Both the position numbers and the translations under genes were made by a program. From an uncultured Pseudomonadota bacterium (GTDB lineage: Bacteria > Pseudomonadota > Gammaproteobacteria > Ga0077536), in contig CAIKBL010000087.1 of the NCBI GenBank assembly GCA_903825645.1, forward strand, positions 30,687 to 94,686: 64,000 nucleotides of DNA. Reading direction: 5' to 3'. Shown here piece after piece: positions 9,612 through 19,266 of the stretch (within the stretch, counting starts at the first letter, position 1; each line of letters starts with the position of its first letter). Under the pieces are notes generated by a model. It did not search any database. It was not told the origin of the DNA and saw only the letters and a list, made by a program, of their open reading frames with translations.

Positions 9612-9878
9612 ATGAACAAGCGTCTTAACCCCATCCCGACATTTTCTGGTGAGGCCGCGGAAAGAGCGTTCTGGGAAAAGAACGACTCAACGGTGTATGC
9701 GGATTGGAAAAAAGCACGGGTGGCTGTACTGCCTAATCTAAAGCCGTCCACCCAGACGATTTCATTGCGGCTACCGCAACATCTTCTTGACTCCATAAAG
9801 TCTGCTGCCAACGCGCGAGATGTGCCCTATCAATCTCTGGTCAAGGTGTGGCTGCAAGAGAAGCCGCAGGATTCGTAA
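9612..9878 (+). CDS. brnA: BrnA-type (CopG-fold) antitoxin, orphan
   Basis: An 88-residue protein with an N-terminal charged part (FWEKNDSTVYADWKKARV) and a C-terminal ribbon-helix-helix (TISLRLPQHLLDSIKSAANA, then VPYQSLVKVWL), as in BrnA/CopG antitoxins that neutralise BrnT and repress their own operon. AAGGAG lies upstream of ATG 9612. The cognate brnT should precede it, but that place is held by the IS256 remnant. The 12 residues readable just before and overlapping brnA (MRRKECVIHEQAS, a different frame) may be the last trace of brnT. The antitoxin is intact and without a partner. Confidence 0.75.
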   Translation: MNKRLNPIPTFSGEAAERAFWEKNDSTVYADWKKARVAVLPNLKPSTQTISLRLPQHLLDSIKSAANARDVPYQSLVKVWLQEKPQDS

Positions 9879-10018
9879 TTTCTTTCGGTATTTATCGCCT
9901 GCTATTTCCCCCCAAGCGGAATCCATCAGGTTCGGCAGTGTGTACTCCTGTGTGGCTGGAAAGGTTCTCTAAAATCGCGCTCGATTCATGCAGGTGAGAA
10001 TAGCGAGCCTCGACAATG

Positions 10019-10401
10019 TCAGGCGGTTCTGACTTCTTCCAACAGGTCTGGATGCCGATCCAACAATTTGAATAACTTGATCAGGGCCAGCGGCGGCCTG
10101 GTCTTGCCGTTTTCGTAGCGCGAGAACGCTTTGACGCCGCCAAAGAGTTCGGCGGCTTGTCGCTGGTCAAGATCGAGCTTCCTGCGCACCTTGGCGATGT
10201 AGTCGGGATCGACGTAGGCGGCATTTACCTGACGTTGAAACGAGCCGATCATTTCGCTGTAACGATCACCATGTTCACGGTTCAAGACGACTTCACCGCA
10301 GGCAAGGCAAAAGTCACCTGTTACCGCTGGAATACGGGTCTTTTCGCCCTTGTAGGTATAAGACATGTCGCGCGTGTCGCGCCGCAGCCTGGGCATTTCA
10401 T
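10019..10401 (-). pseudogene. mqsA: MqsA-family antitoxin, frameshifted after the first zinc CxxC
   Basis: MqsA antitoxins have an N-terminal zinc domain with two CxxC pairs and a C-terminal helix-turn-helix. ATG 10401, behind GGAG, opens with MKCPGCG (first CxxC), but after seven codons the frame is lost. The rest of the protein (RDTRDMSYTYKGEKTRIPA, FCLACGE as second CxxC, then the HTH with LDLDQRQAAELFGG and FSRYENGKTRPP) lies in the next frame and is open from ATG 10396. A short deletion joining the two parts explains it. Translation from 10396 would give a 125-residue protein lacking the first zinc pair but keeping the DNA-binding domain. It sits two bases after the mqsR stop, the usual toxin-first order. 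Confidence 0.75.
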
Positions 10402-10403
10402 CG

Positions 10404-10705
10404 TCAGAGCTCCTTAAAAGAAGCGATCAACAGGTCATCAATAACGGTCAACTTTAGGTACACCTCACCGCCGTTCGCCGTCTTGGTGTGGTACACGTCC
10501 TGCCAAACACAGTGGTCTGCATGGGTATTCATGCTCTCGTGGAAGTCGGTGGATGTGAGTCCAAGAATGACGACACACATCCCGGTCAAGTCATTGATGC
10601 CCAGTTCGCGTGCCCTATTGAAGGCGCTGGCTGTGGCTCGAACCTGCCCGGACGCTATCAAGGCTTTGGCGACCGGCAGCTTGCCGGGCGGAGTATTTTC
10701 TCCAC
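10404..10705 (-). pseudogene. mqsR: MqsR-family toxin (mRNA interferase), frameshifted near its start
   Basis: MqsR cuts mRNA at GC-containing sites. From TTG 10661 the frame reads IASGQVRATASAFNRARELG, then MCVVILGLTSTDFHESM, HCVWQDVYHTK and VYLKLTVIDDLLIASFKEL, matching the MqsR fold to its natural end. The proper start is GTG 10705 (VEK), but after three codons an A run looks one base short and the frame slips. The expected continuation PPGKLPVAKALIASG is present in the other frame with no start codon of its own. Only a weak TTG internal start remains. Toxin and antitoxin thus both carry N-terminal frame lesions. Confidence 0.75.
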
Positions 10706-11004
10706 CGGATCATCACAATCTAATAATTTAATTTAAAAAATAGGTTAATGACGGAGCATTCGCCAATTCTGGCATGGGGCATGATTTTCTCCGGATAGGA
10801 TGGAGGCCTCCCCTGCGGTGACGCGATACTGAGCCGGTACAGCATGGCAAGCGCTGACCGGTGCCTTCGGTCAGCGCATCGTTGATTTTGTCCTCTTCGC
10901 GTTTGTGATCGTTATGGCCGGCAAAGCAAAACCAAACCACAAGTTACAGACGCCACCGGCAGCGCGTGCCGCGCTGCCGGTACCCTCGCGCGAGGAAGTA
11001 TTGC
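10706..11004. other. Region between mqsRA and the decarboxylase
   Basis: About 300 bases upstream of mqsR and downstream of the decarboxylase. No gene is recognised. An A+T-rich stretch at 10720-10745 could hold the mqsR promoter. Confidence 0.4.
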
Positions 11005-12468
11005 TCACGGGTATTCGCGACCGAATCGCGAAGCACCGCTCAGCGGGTTGGCCGCGCGCGCCGCTGTCTGCAGGATCGACCACAGCTCGGCGATGTGTTC
11101 GGCGCCGGTGTGTTCCGCGCCGATCGAAATCCGCACGACCCAGCGGCCGTTGACCACGGCTGGGGTCACATAGGCCGCACCGGAGTCGTTGACCTGCTGG
11201 GCCCAGCGGCGCGTGTGCGCATCCAGCGCCTCGCCCGAGAGACCCGCAGGCATATGTTGTAGACACACCGTTTGTAACGTTACCGGCGCCACGACGTGCC
11301 ATTCGGGTTCGGTCGTGACGAGACCGGCCAGATCGCGTGCCCATTGCACATGCTCGCGTAAGCGCGCGCGCAACGCCTCGGTGCCCTGATCGCGCAGTGC
11401 AAACCAGATCTTCAAGGCTCGGAAACGCCGACCGAGCGGAACGCCCCAGTCGCGGTAGTTACGCACTTGGCGATCCACGGCGGTCTGTAGATAACTCGGG
11501 CTGGTCGACATGACGCGCACCAGATGTTCCGGATCACGCACGAGGTACAGGCTGCAGTCAAACCCCACGGATAACCATTTATGGGGGTTGACGACGATTG
11601 AGTCGGCGGCCTCGATGCCCGCCCACAAATGCCGGTATTCAGGCAGCACCATCGCTGAGCCGCCCATGGCCGCATCGACATGCAGCCAGAGGCCTTCCCG
11701 CCGGGTGATCAGGGCAATCTCTGCGACGGGGTCAAAGGCGGTGACGGCAGTAGTGCCACTCGTCGCTACCACGGCGGCAGGCATCAACCCGGCGGCTCGA
11801 TCCGCCGCGATCGCAGCGGTCAGTGCGGCCGCGTCCATCCGAAACGACGTATCTACCGGCAGTGCACGTACGTGCTCGCGCCCAAAACCCGCCAAGAGGG
11901 CGGCTTTTTCCACCGAACTGTGGGCATGCTGCGAGGTATAGACGACCAACGGGGGCTCGCCCGTCTGCAAGCCGCCGCGTGCCGCACTGTAGGCCGTCGC
12001 GCGCTCGCGCGCAGAGACCAGTGCCACAAAACTCGCCGCCGAGGCGGTGTCTTGCAGCACACCGCTAAAAGTGTCGGGTAGGCCCATCAGATCGCGCAGC
12101 CAGTCGGTCATGACCTGCTCGACTTCGGCGAGTGCGGGTCCTGCCTGCCAGTTCAGTCCAATCGCGGCGAATGCTGTCGAGACCATGTCCCCGAGCACGG
12201 AAGTCAGCGAGCCGCCGGCCGGGAAATAGCCGAAGAAGCGCGGGTGCTGCCAGTGGGTGATGCCCGGGAGTACGATGGTGTCCAGATCCGCCAGCATCGC
12301 CGCAAACGGCTCGCCGTGGGTCGGCGCTGAGTTTGGTAACTGCGCGATCACCTCACCGGGTTTGACGGTGGCCTGGACTGGGTACTCGCCCCGCGCCAGG
12401 CGCGCTCGGTAGTCGGCAATCCAGTCAACAAGCGTATGGCCGGCGCTACGAAATTCTTCTGGGGTCAT
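11005..12468 (-). CDS. PLP-dependent amino-acid decarboxylase (aromatic/group II type)
   Basis: A 487-residue member of the group II decarboxylase family (aromatic-L-amino-acid, histidine and glutamate decarboxylases). The order of motifs is complete: GITHWQHPRFFGYFPAGGS near the N-terminus (substrate loop), the cofactor strands SGTTAVTAFDPV and LWLHVDAAMGG (Asp contacting the pyridine nitrogen), and the Schiff-base Lys in VNPHKWLSVGFDCS. The C-terminal domain ends with RWVVRISIGAEHT. GAGGGAA precedes ATG 12468. The sequence resembles tryptophan/tyrosine decarboxylases more than glutamate ones, but substrate cannot be fixed. No amino-acid exchanger or biosynthetic partner lies next to it. Confidence 0.9.
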   Translation of the reverse strand: MTPEEFRSAGHTLVDWIADYRARLARGEYPVQATVKPGEVIAQLPNSAPTHGEPFAAMLADLDTIVLPGITHWQHPRFFGYFPAGGSLTSVLGDMVSTAFAAIGLNWQAGPALAEVEQVMTDWLRDLMGLPDTFSGVLQDTASAASFVALVSARERATAYSAARGGLQTGEPPLVVYTSQHAHSSVEKAALLAGFGREHVRALPVDTSFRMDAAALTAAIAADRAAGLMPAAVVATSGTTAVTAFDPVAEIALITRREGLWLHVDAAMGGSAMVLPEYRHLWAGIEAADSIVVNPHKWLSVGFDCSLYLVRDPEHLVRVMSTSPSYLQTAVDRQVRNYRDWGVPLGRRFRALKIWFALRDQGTEALRARLREHVQWARDLAGLVTTEPEWHVVAPVTLQTVCLQHMPAGLSGEALDAHTRRWAQQVNDSGAAYVTPAVVNGRWVVRISIGAEHTGAEHIAELWSILQTAARAANPLSGASRFGREYP

Positions 12469-13005
12469 GATGAGTTCCCTCGGGGGGTGCTGGGGTTGAT
12501 CATAGCCGATGGCGAGAACCGGACACTCCAGTGTGGGTCGCCGATCCTGCTCTGCGGATCAGGCCGCCGCGATGGCGCGTGCTCCTTTGGCGTTATCCAG
12601 GCCCCACATTCCGATGCATGTCATCTCACGTTACCGCAGGTATGTGCCGTGGGGCGGTGGTCGGTCATAATCCGCCACTGACAATCGCGCGATCCTCATC
12701 ACCCTGCAACCGGCGTGACGCGAACGGGCGTGATCGATACTGTGCGCAGCCCGGGGATAAGGTCGTCCATTATCACGCGGGCACTGGCTTGAATGCGAGC
12801 GGTGGCTACCAGACCTGCTTGGTGGGCACAGGCGGCCGGCTGTGTCGCAGGGCGACGCCATGGGGACAACGTCGGCACTGCAAAAGCGTGAGACATCTTG
12901 AGAACCGTTGAGCGCACTGATGGCCTTTTTTTGCCTGTGCAAGGGGTGAATCGTGATCCTGTCCGCAGTCATCTACAAGCCAAAAAACGCACGTCGGAGT
13001 GATTT
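12469..13005. other. Divergent intergenic region
   Basis: Separates the decarboxylase (-) from the first P450 (+). Both promoters must lie here, but no regulator site stands out. The P450 ribosome binding site CGGAG lies a few bases before ATG 13006. Confidence 0.5.
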
Positions 13006-14253
13006 ATGTCAGACCCAGATGATGATCTTTCCTTACCGCGCGGGGCAGCTTTGACGGCGCGCGACGCGCAGTTTCGTGAGGATCCCGACGCCCTCTACGA
13101 TTCCCTGCGCGTCCATGCGCCAATTTATCGCGATACGGCGTACGGCCGCACGTTGTTGACCCGCTTCGATGATGTACGCAGTGTCCTGCGGCATAAAAAA
13201 TTCGGGGTAGATGCGCGCAAATCGCACCCCGACTCCTACATGCGACGGGTGGCGGCGACGGGTGTCAGTGGGCGCGAAGGTCAAACCGCCTACGAACCGC
13301 CGCTCGTCCTGCTGGATGATCCGGCACACCGACGCATCCGACTTTTGATGAGTAAAGCCTTCACGCCACACGCGATCGAAGCGATGAAGCCGCGCATCCA
13401 GGTGATTACCGACGAGCTACTGGCGACCTTCGAGGACGAGTCGGAAATCGATTTTATCGAACGTTTCGCCGGGCCGTTACCGACCCTGATCATCGCCGAG
13501 ATGTTGGGGGTTCCATCCACACATGGCGCTGATTTGAAGCGTTGGTCCGATAAAATTCTGCAGGGCTATGATCCCGAACGAGACGTCACGACTCAGCGAG
13601 GCCTGCGCGAGAGCTACGTCGAAATGAGCGCGCTGCTGAAAGAAACGGTTGCTGCACGCCGACGGAAACCCGTCGAGGATTTGATTTCCGCAATGATCCG
13701 GGCACAGGAAGAATCCGATAGTCTCACTGATCTTGAGATCATCAGCCTTTGTACCCAGTTGCTGGTGGCGGGCAATGTGACCACGACGGATCTCATGGGA
13801 AATGGTCTGCATGCGCTAATGGCGCATCCGGCTCAAATGCACAAGCTGCAGGCATCGCCACAACTTATCGAGCAGGCCGTCGAGGAAATTCTGCGCTACG
13901 ACTGTCCGTTGACCGAAACAGCACGTATCGCGCTCGACGAACTGTCAATTTCGGGTTGCCCTTTTAGTCAAGGAGATACGCTGACCGTGTCCCTGGCGGC
14001 GGCTAATCATGATCCCGCGCAATTTCCACAACCGCACGAATTCGATATCGAACGTGGTGATGCGACCCATCTTGCGTTCGGGAGTGGGGTGCACGTGTGC
14101 CTGGGCGCGCCGCTTGCGCGCCTTGAAGGGCAAATCTGCCTGCAGGCCTTTATCCAACGCTTTCCGACTGTGCGGCCAGGCACCGAATCGCCACGCCGAC
14201 GACGGCTCCCGTTCTTTCGTGGCTTTGAATGCCTGCCCGTCAAATTGAGTTGA
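13006..14253 (+). CDS. Cytochrome P450 (bacterial class I type)
   Basis: A soluble 415-residue P450 with all hallmark segments: I-helix LLVAGNVTTTDLMGNG (oxygen-activating Thr), K-helix ExxR in EEILRYDCPL, and the heme-binding loop LAFGSGVHVCLGAPLARLE with the thiolate Cys at about residue 365. The N-terminus has no membrane anchor, as expected for bacterial enzymes that use ferredoxin partners. No ferredoxin or reductase gene is adjacent, so redox partners must come from elsewhere. Substrate unknown; hydroxylation of a terpenoid, fatty or xenobiotic compound is the family expectation. Confidence 0.93.
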   Translation: MSDPDDDLSLPRGAALTARDAQFREDPDALYDSLRVHAPIYRDTAYGRTLLTRFDDVRSVLRHKKFGVDARKSHPDSYMRRVAATGVSGREGQTAYEPPLVLLDDPAHRRIRLLMSKAFTPHAIEAMKPRIQVITDELLATFEDESEIDFIERFAGPLPTLIIAEMLGVPSTHGADLKRWSDKILQGYDPERDVTTQRGLRESYVEMSALLKETVAARRRKPVEDLISAMIRAQEESDSLTDLEIISLCTQLLVAGNVTTTDLMGNGLHALMAHPAQMHKLQASPQLIEQAVEEILRYDCPLTETARIALDELSISGCPFSQGDTLTVSLAAANHDPAQFPQPHEFDIERGDATHLAFGSGVHVCLGAPLARLEGQICLQAFIQRFPTVRPGTESPRRRRLPFFRGFECLPVKLS

Positions 14254-15285
14254 AATATTCTTCAGGAAAGTCAGAAGAACGAATGGGGCACGCTCTCGGT
14301 GCTTGCTTGCCAGGGGCCATGGCGAGCCATCCGGAAATGTCTGTGCCCGTATCTGACCCATGCGGGGAAAGGAACGGCGGCAGTTGAAGTGGCCAAATCT
14401 GACCTGACTCGCACCCGCTCCCTTCTGTGCGGCGCATGAACTACTGTTTAGCTAAAGGCTGGATGCGCACCCTCAGCGGGGGCGGGCGAGGGCAACCGCC
14501 AGGTGATTCGGGGGCAGTCTTCAGGATCGAGTCCGGCCATTTTTTGGAGCACAGGATGAATGGAGGGGCCTTTGGGTAAGTATCGTACGGGATCCCAACT
14601 GGTTCACTGTTTCGCGAAGATCCCGCTCCGGCAGATGGGAATATCGCTTCGTTATTTGCGCCGAACGATCCCCAACAATGCCGCAGGCGTTCTCTCGGGG
14701 ATCCCAGGTACTCCGCGCAAACGTGCGTCACCCTGTCTCAGATCCTAAAAGCAGACAGGCGCCACTCCAGGCACCTGGCGAACTTCCGGTAAGTCTCAAC
14801 GCAGTACCCTGTCCGCTATGGCGAGTGTCTCGCCAATGTCTTGGATTACATAGAGGCGCCACGGGGATGAGTCGCGCGTTACTGTTGAACATAAGAGGGC
14901 AGTGCGCGACGGGCCTGGCCATCGTCGAAGCGGCACGACGGTCAGTGTCTGTCCCGACCCGGTGCAGAGATCTGCATGATAGCGAGCGTCAGAAGCACTC
15001 GCCCGCGGCAAATTGTCACGGTGTGTCATGCGCTTTTCGCGGTAGCGCGGCAGTCGTAATGCGCACAATCGGCGTCGAGCCTGCCGGCACTGGCATGGTC
15101 TGGCTGCGTGTCTTGGCGCAGTTAACGACAACCGTTTCGTCATAGAGAGTATTGGCTTGGGTGGGAGGAAGCCCGCGGGGAGCCTGCGTCATTTCGCGCC
15201 GCATCCGGATGACGGTTCATGGCGCGTGATCACAAGGGGCGGCTAGGGCGAGACGCTGGTGGGTATCGAGGGATACCGGCACGTC
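14254..15285. other. Long stretch without a recognisable gene
   Basis: About 1 kb between the P450 (+) and the LLM monooxygenase (-), which are convergent. Several open frames of up to about 150 codons are found on both strands, but their translations show no domain, no conserved-looking segments and no good ribosome binding sites. I see no IS ends or RNA gene. Confidence 0.5.
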
Positions 15286-16686
15286 CTAGGTTCGAGGTGC
15301 GCGAGGGTGCGTCGCGCCAGCGCCGCCTGTGAAGGCGCCGCGGTAACGGGCTGCTGGATGACGGGAGTTCAGACGCGGCGCGCCGAATAATTTTTGACGC
15401 AGCGGGCCGGGTGCGTATTCGTCCTGCGCGAGGCCGCGCGCGCGCAAAACGGGTAGCACGTGCTCGGCGAACTCCTGAAACGAACCCGGCAGCACCCAAT
15501 TGAATACGTTGATGCCATCGACACCGACTGCGGCCCAGGCTTCGATCCGGTCGGCGATCTGGTCCGGGGTACCCACCACGCGCGTGCCGCGCGAAATCGC
15601 CCGTCCGATGTCGGCGACGGTAGGCTCGTGGTCCGGTGTGACGATCCGTACCGATTCGATGAAGCCACGGGCGCCAGGGGTGTCCACGTCCTTGAGCGGC
15701 GTATCCGGAGGATAGGTGCGGCCATTTCGCCTGACCACCGCCATGTGTGCCAGATAGCCGTCGAGACTGGCGTAATGACTGTACTCTTCTTCCTTGACGC
15801 GGGCTTCGGCCTCGGTCGCCCCGATGATGCAGGTCAGTCCCTGGAAGAACTTGATGTCCTCGGCGCGTCGTCCCGCCGCGACGGCCAGTGCGCGGGTCTC
15901 GGCAATCTGCTGACGGGCGGCGTCAATGCCAGGCGCCACGATGAACACGGCTTCCGCGTGGCGCGCCGCAAAGCATCGCCCCGAGGCCGAGGAGCCTGCC
16001 TGGAACAGGAGCGGCGTGCGCTGCGGGGAAGGGGAGGCGAGGTGGGGTCCCTCAACCCGATAGCGTTCACTGACATGGTGGATTTTATGAATTTTGGCCG
16101 GATCGGCGTGCAGGCCGCCGGCCTTGTCGGCGAGGAGTGCGTCGTCTTCCCACGAACCTTCCCACAACTTGTAGGTGACGTCGACGTATTCCTCGGCCCA
16201 TCGGTAGCGCTCGGCGTGATCGGTCAGGCGATCAAGGCCGAAATTCCGTGCGCCATTGTCTTGTATCCCGGTAACGATGTTCCACGCTACGCGCCCGCAA
16301 CTGATGTGATCGAGCGTCGACATCTGGCGAGCGAATTGAAAGGGATGGGATTGCGCGACATTAGAGGTCAACGCCAGACCGATATTTTCGGTATGCGTGG
16401 CGAGCGCGCCGACCAGTACCGCCGGATCATTGCTCGGGATCTGTAAACCCTCCCGCACATAGACCGACCAGTCTGCATCGGCATCGCCGTAGAGCCCGGT
16501 GACGTCAGCGAGAAACAGCGTATCGAACTTGGCCGCCTCGAGTAATTTTGCGAGGTCGATCCAAAGCTTGACGTCGTTGAATTCGTGCTGACGAGCATCG
16601 GGACGTCGCCATTGGCCGTGGTGAATATGGGAGGTGGTATTCATCACGAAGGCATTGAAATGGAGCGGCGGGCGCAATGTAGTCAT
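15286..16686 (-). CDS. LLM-class flavin-dependent monooxygenase (NtaA/SnaA/DszA type)
   Basis: A 466-residue bacterial-luciferase-like TIM-barrel protein. Typical subgroup features are the opening NAFVMNTTSHIHHGQWRRP, FDTLFLADVTGLYGD, the GRVAWNIVTGIQDNGARNFG loop with the following Tyr-rich helix (ERYRWAEEYVDVTYKLW), the TPLLFQAGSSASGR phosphate/flavin loop and the C-terminal GINVFNWVLPGSFQEFAEHV. These FMNH2-using two-component monooxygenases oxidise chelators, sulfones or other xenobiotics and need a separate flavin reductase, none of which is adjacent. The last 30 residues are Arg/Ala-rich and may be a non-conserved extension. Confidence 0.9.
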   Translation of the reverse strand: MTTLRPPLHFNAFVMNTTSHIHHGQWRRPDARQHEFNDVKLWIDLAKLLEAAKFDTLFLADVTGLYGDADADWSVYVREGLQIPSNDPAVLVGALATHTENIGLALTSNVAQSHPFQFARQMSTLDHISCGRVAWNIVTGIQDNGARNFGLDRLTDHAERYRWAEEYVDVTYKLWEGSWEDDALLADKAGGLHADPAKIHKIHHVSERYRVEGPHLASPSPQRTPLLFQAGSSASGRCFAARHAEAVFIVAPGIDAARQQIAETRALAVAAGRRAEDIKFFQGLTCIIGATEAEARVKEEEYSHYASLDGYLAHMAVVRRNGRTYPPDTPLKDVDTPGARGFIESVRIVTPDHEPTVADIGRAISRGTRVVGTPDQIADRIEAWAAVGVDGINVFNWVLPGSFQEFAEHVLPVLRARGLAQDEYAPGPLRQKLFGAPRLNSRHPAARYRGAFTGGAGATHPRAPRT

Positions 16687-17194
16687 GGGAAATCCTCTGC
16701 GTGGGCGGCGTTATACCGGCGAGCCAGATGTGGGGGCGGGTAATCACTTGCCAAGAAAGCTTCCCTGTGATTTTGGCGGTATCAAGTGACATCACCACAA
16801 TCCGCGCTGCGAGGCTATGAATCGTGATGCCGTGCCCAAGCCGGATTGCACGCACGATAAACGCGGTGACCGACGTAGTTCACCTTGCGCCAACACACAG
16901 GTCAAATCAACATTTCTGCGTTGGATAGGCGACATGCATCGACGGCTCAAGATGGGCGCTCTCGGCGTTTCAGCCGTGTCCCCAGTCCTATCGTTGGCAT
17001 CGCGAGGATCTCTTTGCCCGTGGTCCGCCGGCGCCCGTTTCCCCGGGGTGTGATCGCCGCGTCCTGCCAGCGACGTGCCATTGGTCAACTGACGCCCTGG
17101 CGGCCTTGGGCAGTTCCCGTAGTCTTGATGGGACCTTGGGGGGCGTGATGCTTCACCGCCCGCCAAAGTTCACGATGATCTCACGCCGGAATAT
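16687..17194. other. Intergenic region
   Basis: Upstream of the LLM gene and downstream of the second P450. No gene, RNA or clear repeat was recognised. Confidence 0.45.
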
Positions 17195-18448
17195 TTATTC
17201 GGCAGAAAAGACCACCGGCATCGATTTCATCCCACTCAGATGATTCGAGCGCAGATAGCGATATTCACCCGTCGCTTGCATATCGGGGAAACGCGCGATG
17301 AGTTCCTCGAACATGATGCGGATCTGCATACGTGCGACCTGCGATCCAATGCAAAAATGCTGGCCGATACCAAAGGCCAGATGATCCCGCGCGTTTGATC
17401 GGGTGATGTCAAAATCATACGGGTTTTGAAAGATCTCGGGATCAAAATTGGCGGCACCGTACCACATCACGACTTTATCGTTTTTGCGAATTTTCTGGCC
17501 GCTAATTTCGGTGTCTTCGGTAGCCGTGCGCCGCATATAAATAATGGCGCTGACATAACGCAGCATTTCTTCGACAGCATTGGGGATAAGCGCCGGGTCT
17601 TCCCGCAGCAGACGCCATTGTTCCGGGAACTCGGTCAGGGCACGCATGCCGCCGGCGATAGTGTTTCGCGTCGTTTCATTGCCGGCCAGGATCATCAGCA
17701 CAAAAAATCCGTCCAGGGTTGCCTGCGGCAGCGCTTCTCCCTCAATCCGCGTATTCGCCATGACGCTGGTCAGATCATCGAGCGGGTGTTCGCGTCGAAG
17801 CGCCATGATGCGCTTGCCGTAGCCAAACATCTTTTCGAACACATGCTGGCCGACCTCCGGTGAGGCGAAATAATCGGGATCAAGCAACGCCAACGCCTCG
17901 TTCGACCATTTTATGATGTCTTGACGATCGGCTTCTGGTACGCCGAGCAATTCCGATAGTGTCCATAGCGGCAAAGGCGTCGCAATGTCGGTCACAAAAT
18001 CGCAGACGCCATGCGGCGCGACGGCATCCAGTAATTCACGGACTTTGCGCCGGATCCCTTCTTCAAATTTACGCACGATCCCGGGATTGAAGGCCGGTGC
18101 TATCAGGCGTCGGTGAACATTATGTTCGGGGGGATCCATGGCCAGAAGCATGTGCAGAAACGCGTTCTGGGCTTCCGGATCTGTGATCCCCATGGAGTCA
18201 TAGGAAATGTAATGTCCCCCGAGCGCATTGGAAAAAAGACGGGGGTTTTTAGAGATCTGCGCTACATCCGCATATCGCGTAATGGCCCAGAACCCCGGGC
18301 CATTTGCTTCGGGATTCCAAAACACCGGAGCCTCTTCGCGCAAGCGCCGAAACGCGTCATGTGGTTGTCCGGCACTAAACAGATCAAGATTATTCAGATC
18401 CGAGATCCCAAGCGGATAACGGTGAGTCACGTGGTTAGGTAAGTTCAT
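17195..18448 (-). CDS. Cytochrome P450
   Basis: A soluble 417-residue P450, distinct from the one at 13 kb. The I-helix reads LMILAGNETTRNTIAGG, the K-helix EEMLRYVSAI, and the heme loop LAFGIGQHFCIGSQVARMQ with the thiolate Cys at about residue 366. The order HVTHRYPLGISDLNNLDLF at the N-terminus and MDPPEHNVHRRLIAPAF (C-helix) resembles the CYP125/CYP142 and linalool/cymene hydroxylase neighbourhood, so a sterol-like, terpenoid or alkyl-chain substrate is possible; that is only an inference. No ferredoxin gene is adjacent. Confidence 0.93.
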   Translation of the reverse strand: MNLPNHVTHRYPLGISDLNNLDLFSAGQPHDAFRRLREEAPVFWNPEANGPGFWAITRYADVAQISKNPRLFSNALGGHYISYDSMGITDPEAQNAFLHMLLAMDPPEHNVHRRLIAPAFNPGIVRKFEEGIRRKVRELLDAVAPHGVCDFVTDIATPLPLWTLSELLGVPEADRQDIIKWSNEALALLDPDYFASPEVGQHVFEKMFGYGKRIMALRREHPLDDLTSVMANTRIEGEALPQATLDGFFVLMILAGNETTRNTIAGGMRALTEFPEQWRLLREDPALIPNAVEEMLRYVSAIIYMRRTATEDTEISGQKIRKNDKVVMWYGAANFDPEIFQNPYDFDITRSNARDHLAFGIGQHFCIGSQVARMQIRIMFEELIARFPDMQATGEYRYLRSNHLSGMKSMPVVFSAE

Positions 18449-18678
18449 GGCATTTCTCTCGATCTGGAAAGGGGCGTTCGATGGGCTAAGACTAGCACGC
18501 CCGCGCGCGCGAACTCATAAGGGCTGCGCGATGCTGACTTGGTACACACGGGCTGTCGACCTCCCGGCACTGTGTCAGACCCGCTGAAACCGACAGCGCG
18601 CCCTTGAAAATAAACGAAGCGCCCCCATCTTCTCGCCATGGCTGCTTGCAGCTTCAATCATCTCAAGGAGTATGGAAA

Positions 18679-19125
18679 ATGAGTCTTACACGTAATGATC
18701 CCTGGTCAATGATGAATCGTTTACAGGGCGAAATTCAGCGTCTTTATCCCTATCGTGCGGGTGCCGTTGACGGATCAGACAGTTCGAGTATTGCGACGAG
18801 TCACTGGGCGCCGCCCGTGGACATCGTGGAGGAGTCCGAACGCTATCTGATTGTGGCCGATGTCCCGGGTGTTGCACCGGAATCCATCGAAATCACGATG
18901 GAAGCGGGGGTCTTGACCCTGAAAGGCGAGCGGAAAGATGTGCTGGCGGAGAATCGAGATGGCGCGCGGCGTGTGGAACGCGCCAGCGGCACTTTCTACC
19001 GACGCTTCTCGTTACCTGACGGTATTGATGCCGAACACGTGACGGCAAAGGGCCACCTGGGTGTCTTGGAGGTGTCGATCCCCAAAGTGGAAAAGGTGAA
19101 GCAACGGCGAATTACCGTGCAGTAA
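18679..19125 (+). CDS. Hsp20 / alpha-crystallin small heat-shock protein
   Basis: A 148-residue ATP-independent holdase chaperone. ATG 18679 is chosen because AAGGAG lies nine bases upstream and the product then starts MSLTRNDPWSMMNRLQGEIQ, the usual amphipathic N-terminal arm. The alpha-crystallin domain covers residues about 42-140 (WAPPVDIVEE to the end), including PESIEITMEAGVLTLKGERK and the AxxxxGVLEVSIPK strand (AKGHLGVLEVSIPK). No CIRCE or ROSE-like element was recognised upstream. A hairpin follows the gene. Confidence 0.93.
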   Translation: MSLTRNDPWSMMNRLQGEIQRLYPYRAGAVDGSDSSSIATSHWAPPVDIVEESERYLIVADVPGVAPESIEITMEAGVLTLKGERKDVLAENRDGARRVERASGTFYRRFSLPDGIDAEHVTAKGHLGVLEVSIPKVEKVKQRRITVQ

Positions 19126-19147
19126 CGCGCGATAGTCGCGGGGGTCG

Positions 19148-19188
19148 GAGCAGGCGCGCGCCTATTCGATCCCCGCGACCGCCTGCTC
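19148..19188. terminator. Hairpin between convergent hsp20 and cyclase genes
   Basis: GAGCAGGCG (19148-19156) can pair with CGCCTGCTC (19180-19188), 9 bp with a 23-base loop that holds further G+C-rich pairing, followed by TT. Likely shared terminator; the T run is short. Confidence 0.45.
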
Positions 19189-19266
19189 TTAAGCTTGCCC
19201 CCATTAGGCTGGAGGCCTGATGGGGGGAGCGGATCAGCAAGCATCGTGGGGTGTGCTTGGGCTACG

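Noticed and set aside
14678..15145. A 155-codon open frame in the gap after the first P450
   Set aside because: No domain, no ribosome binding site, and amino-acid composition like a random frame.
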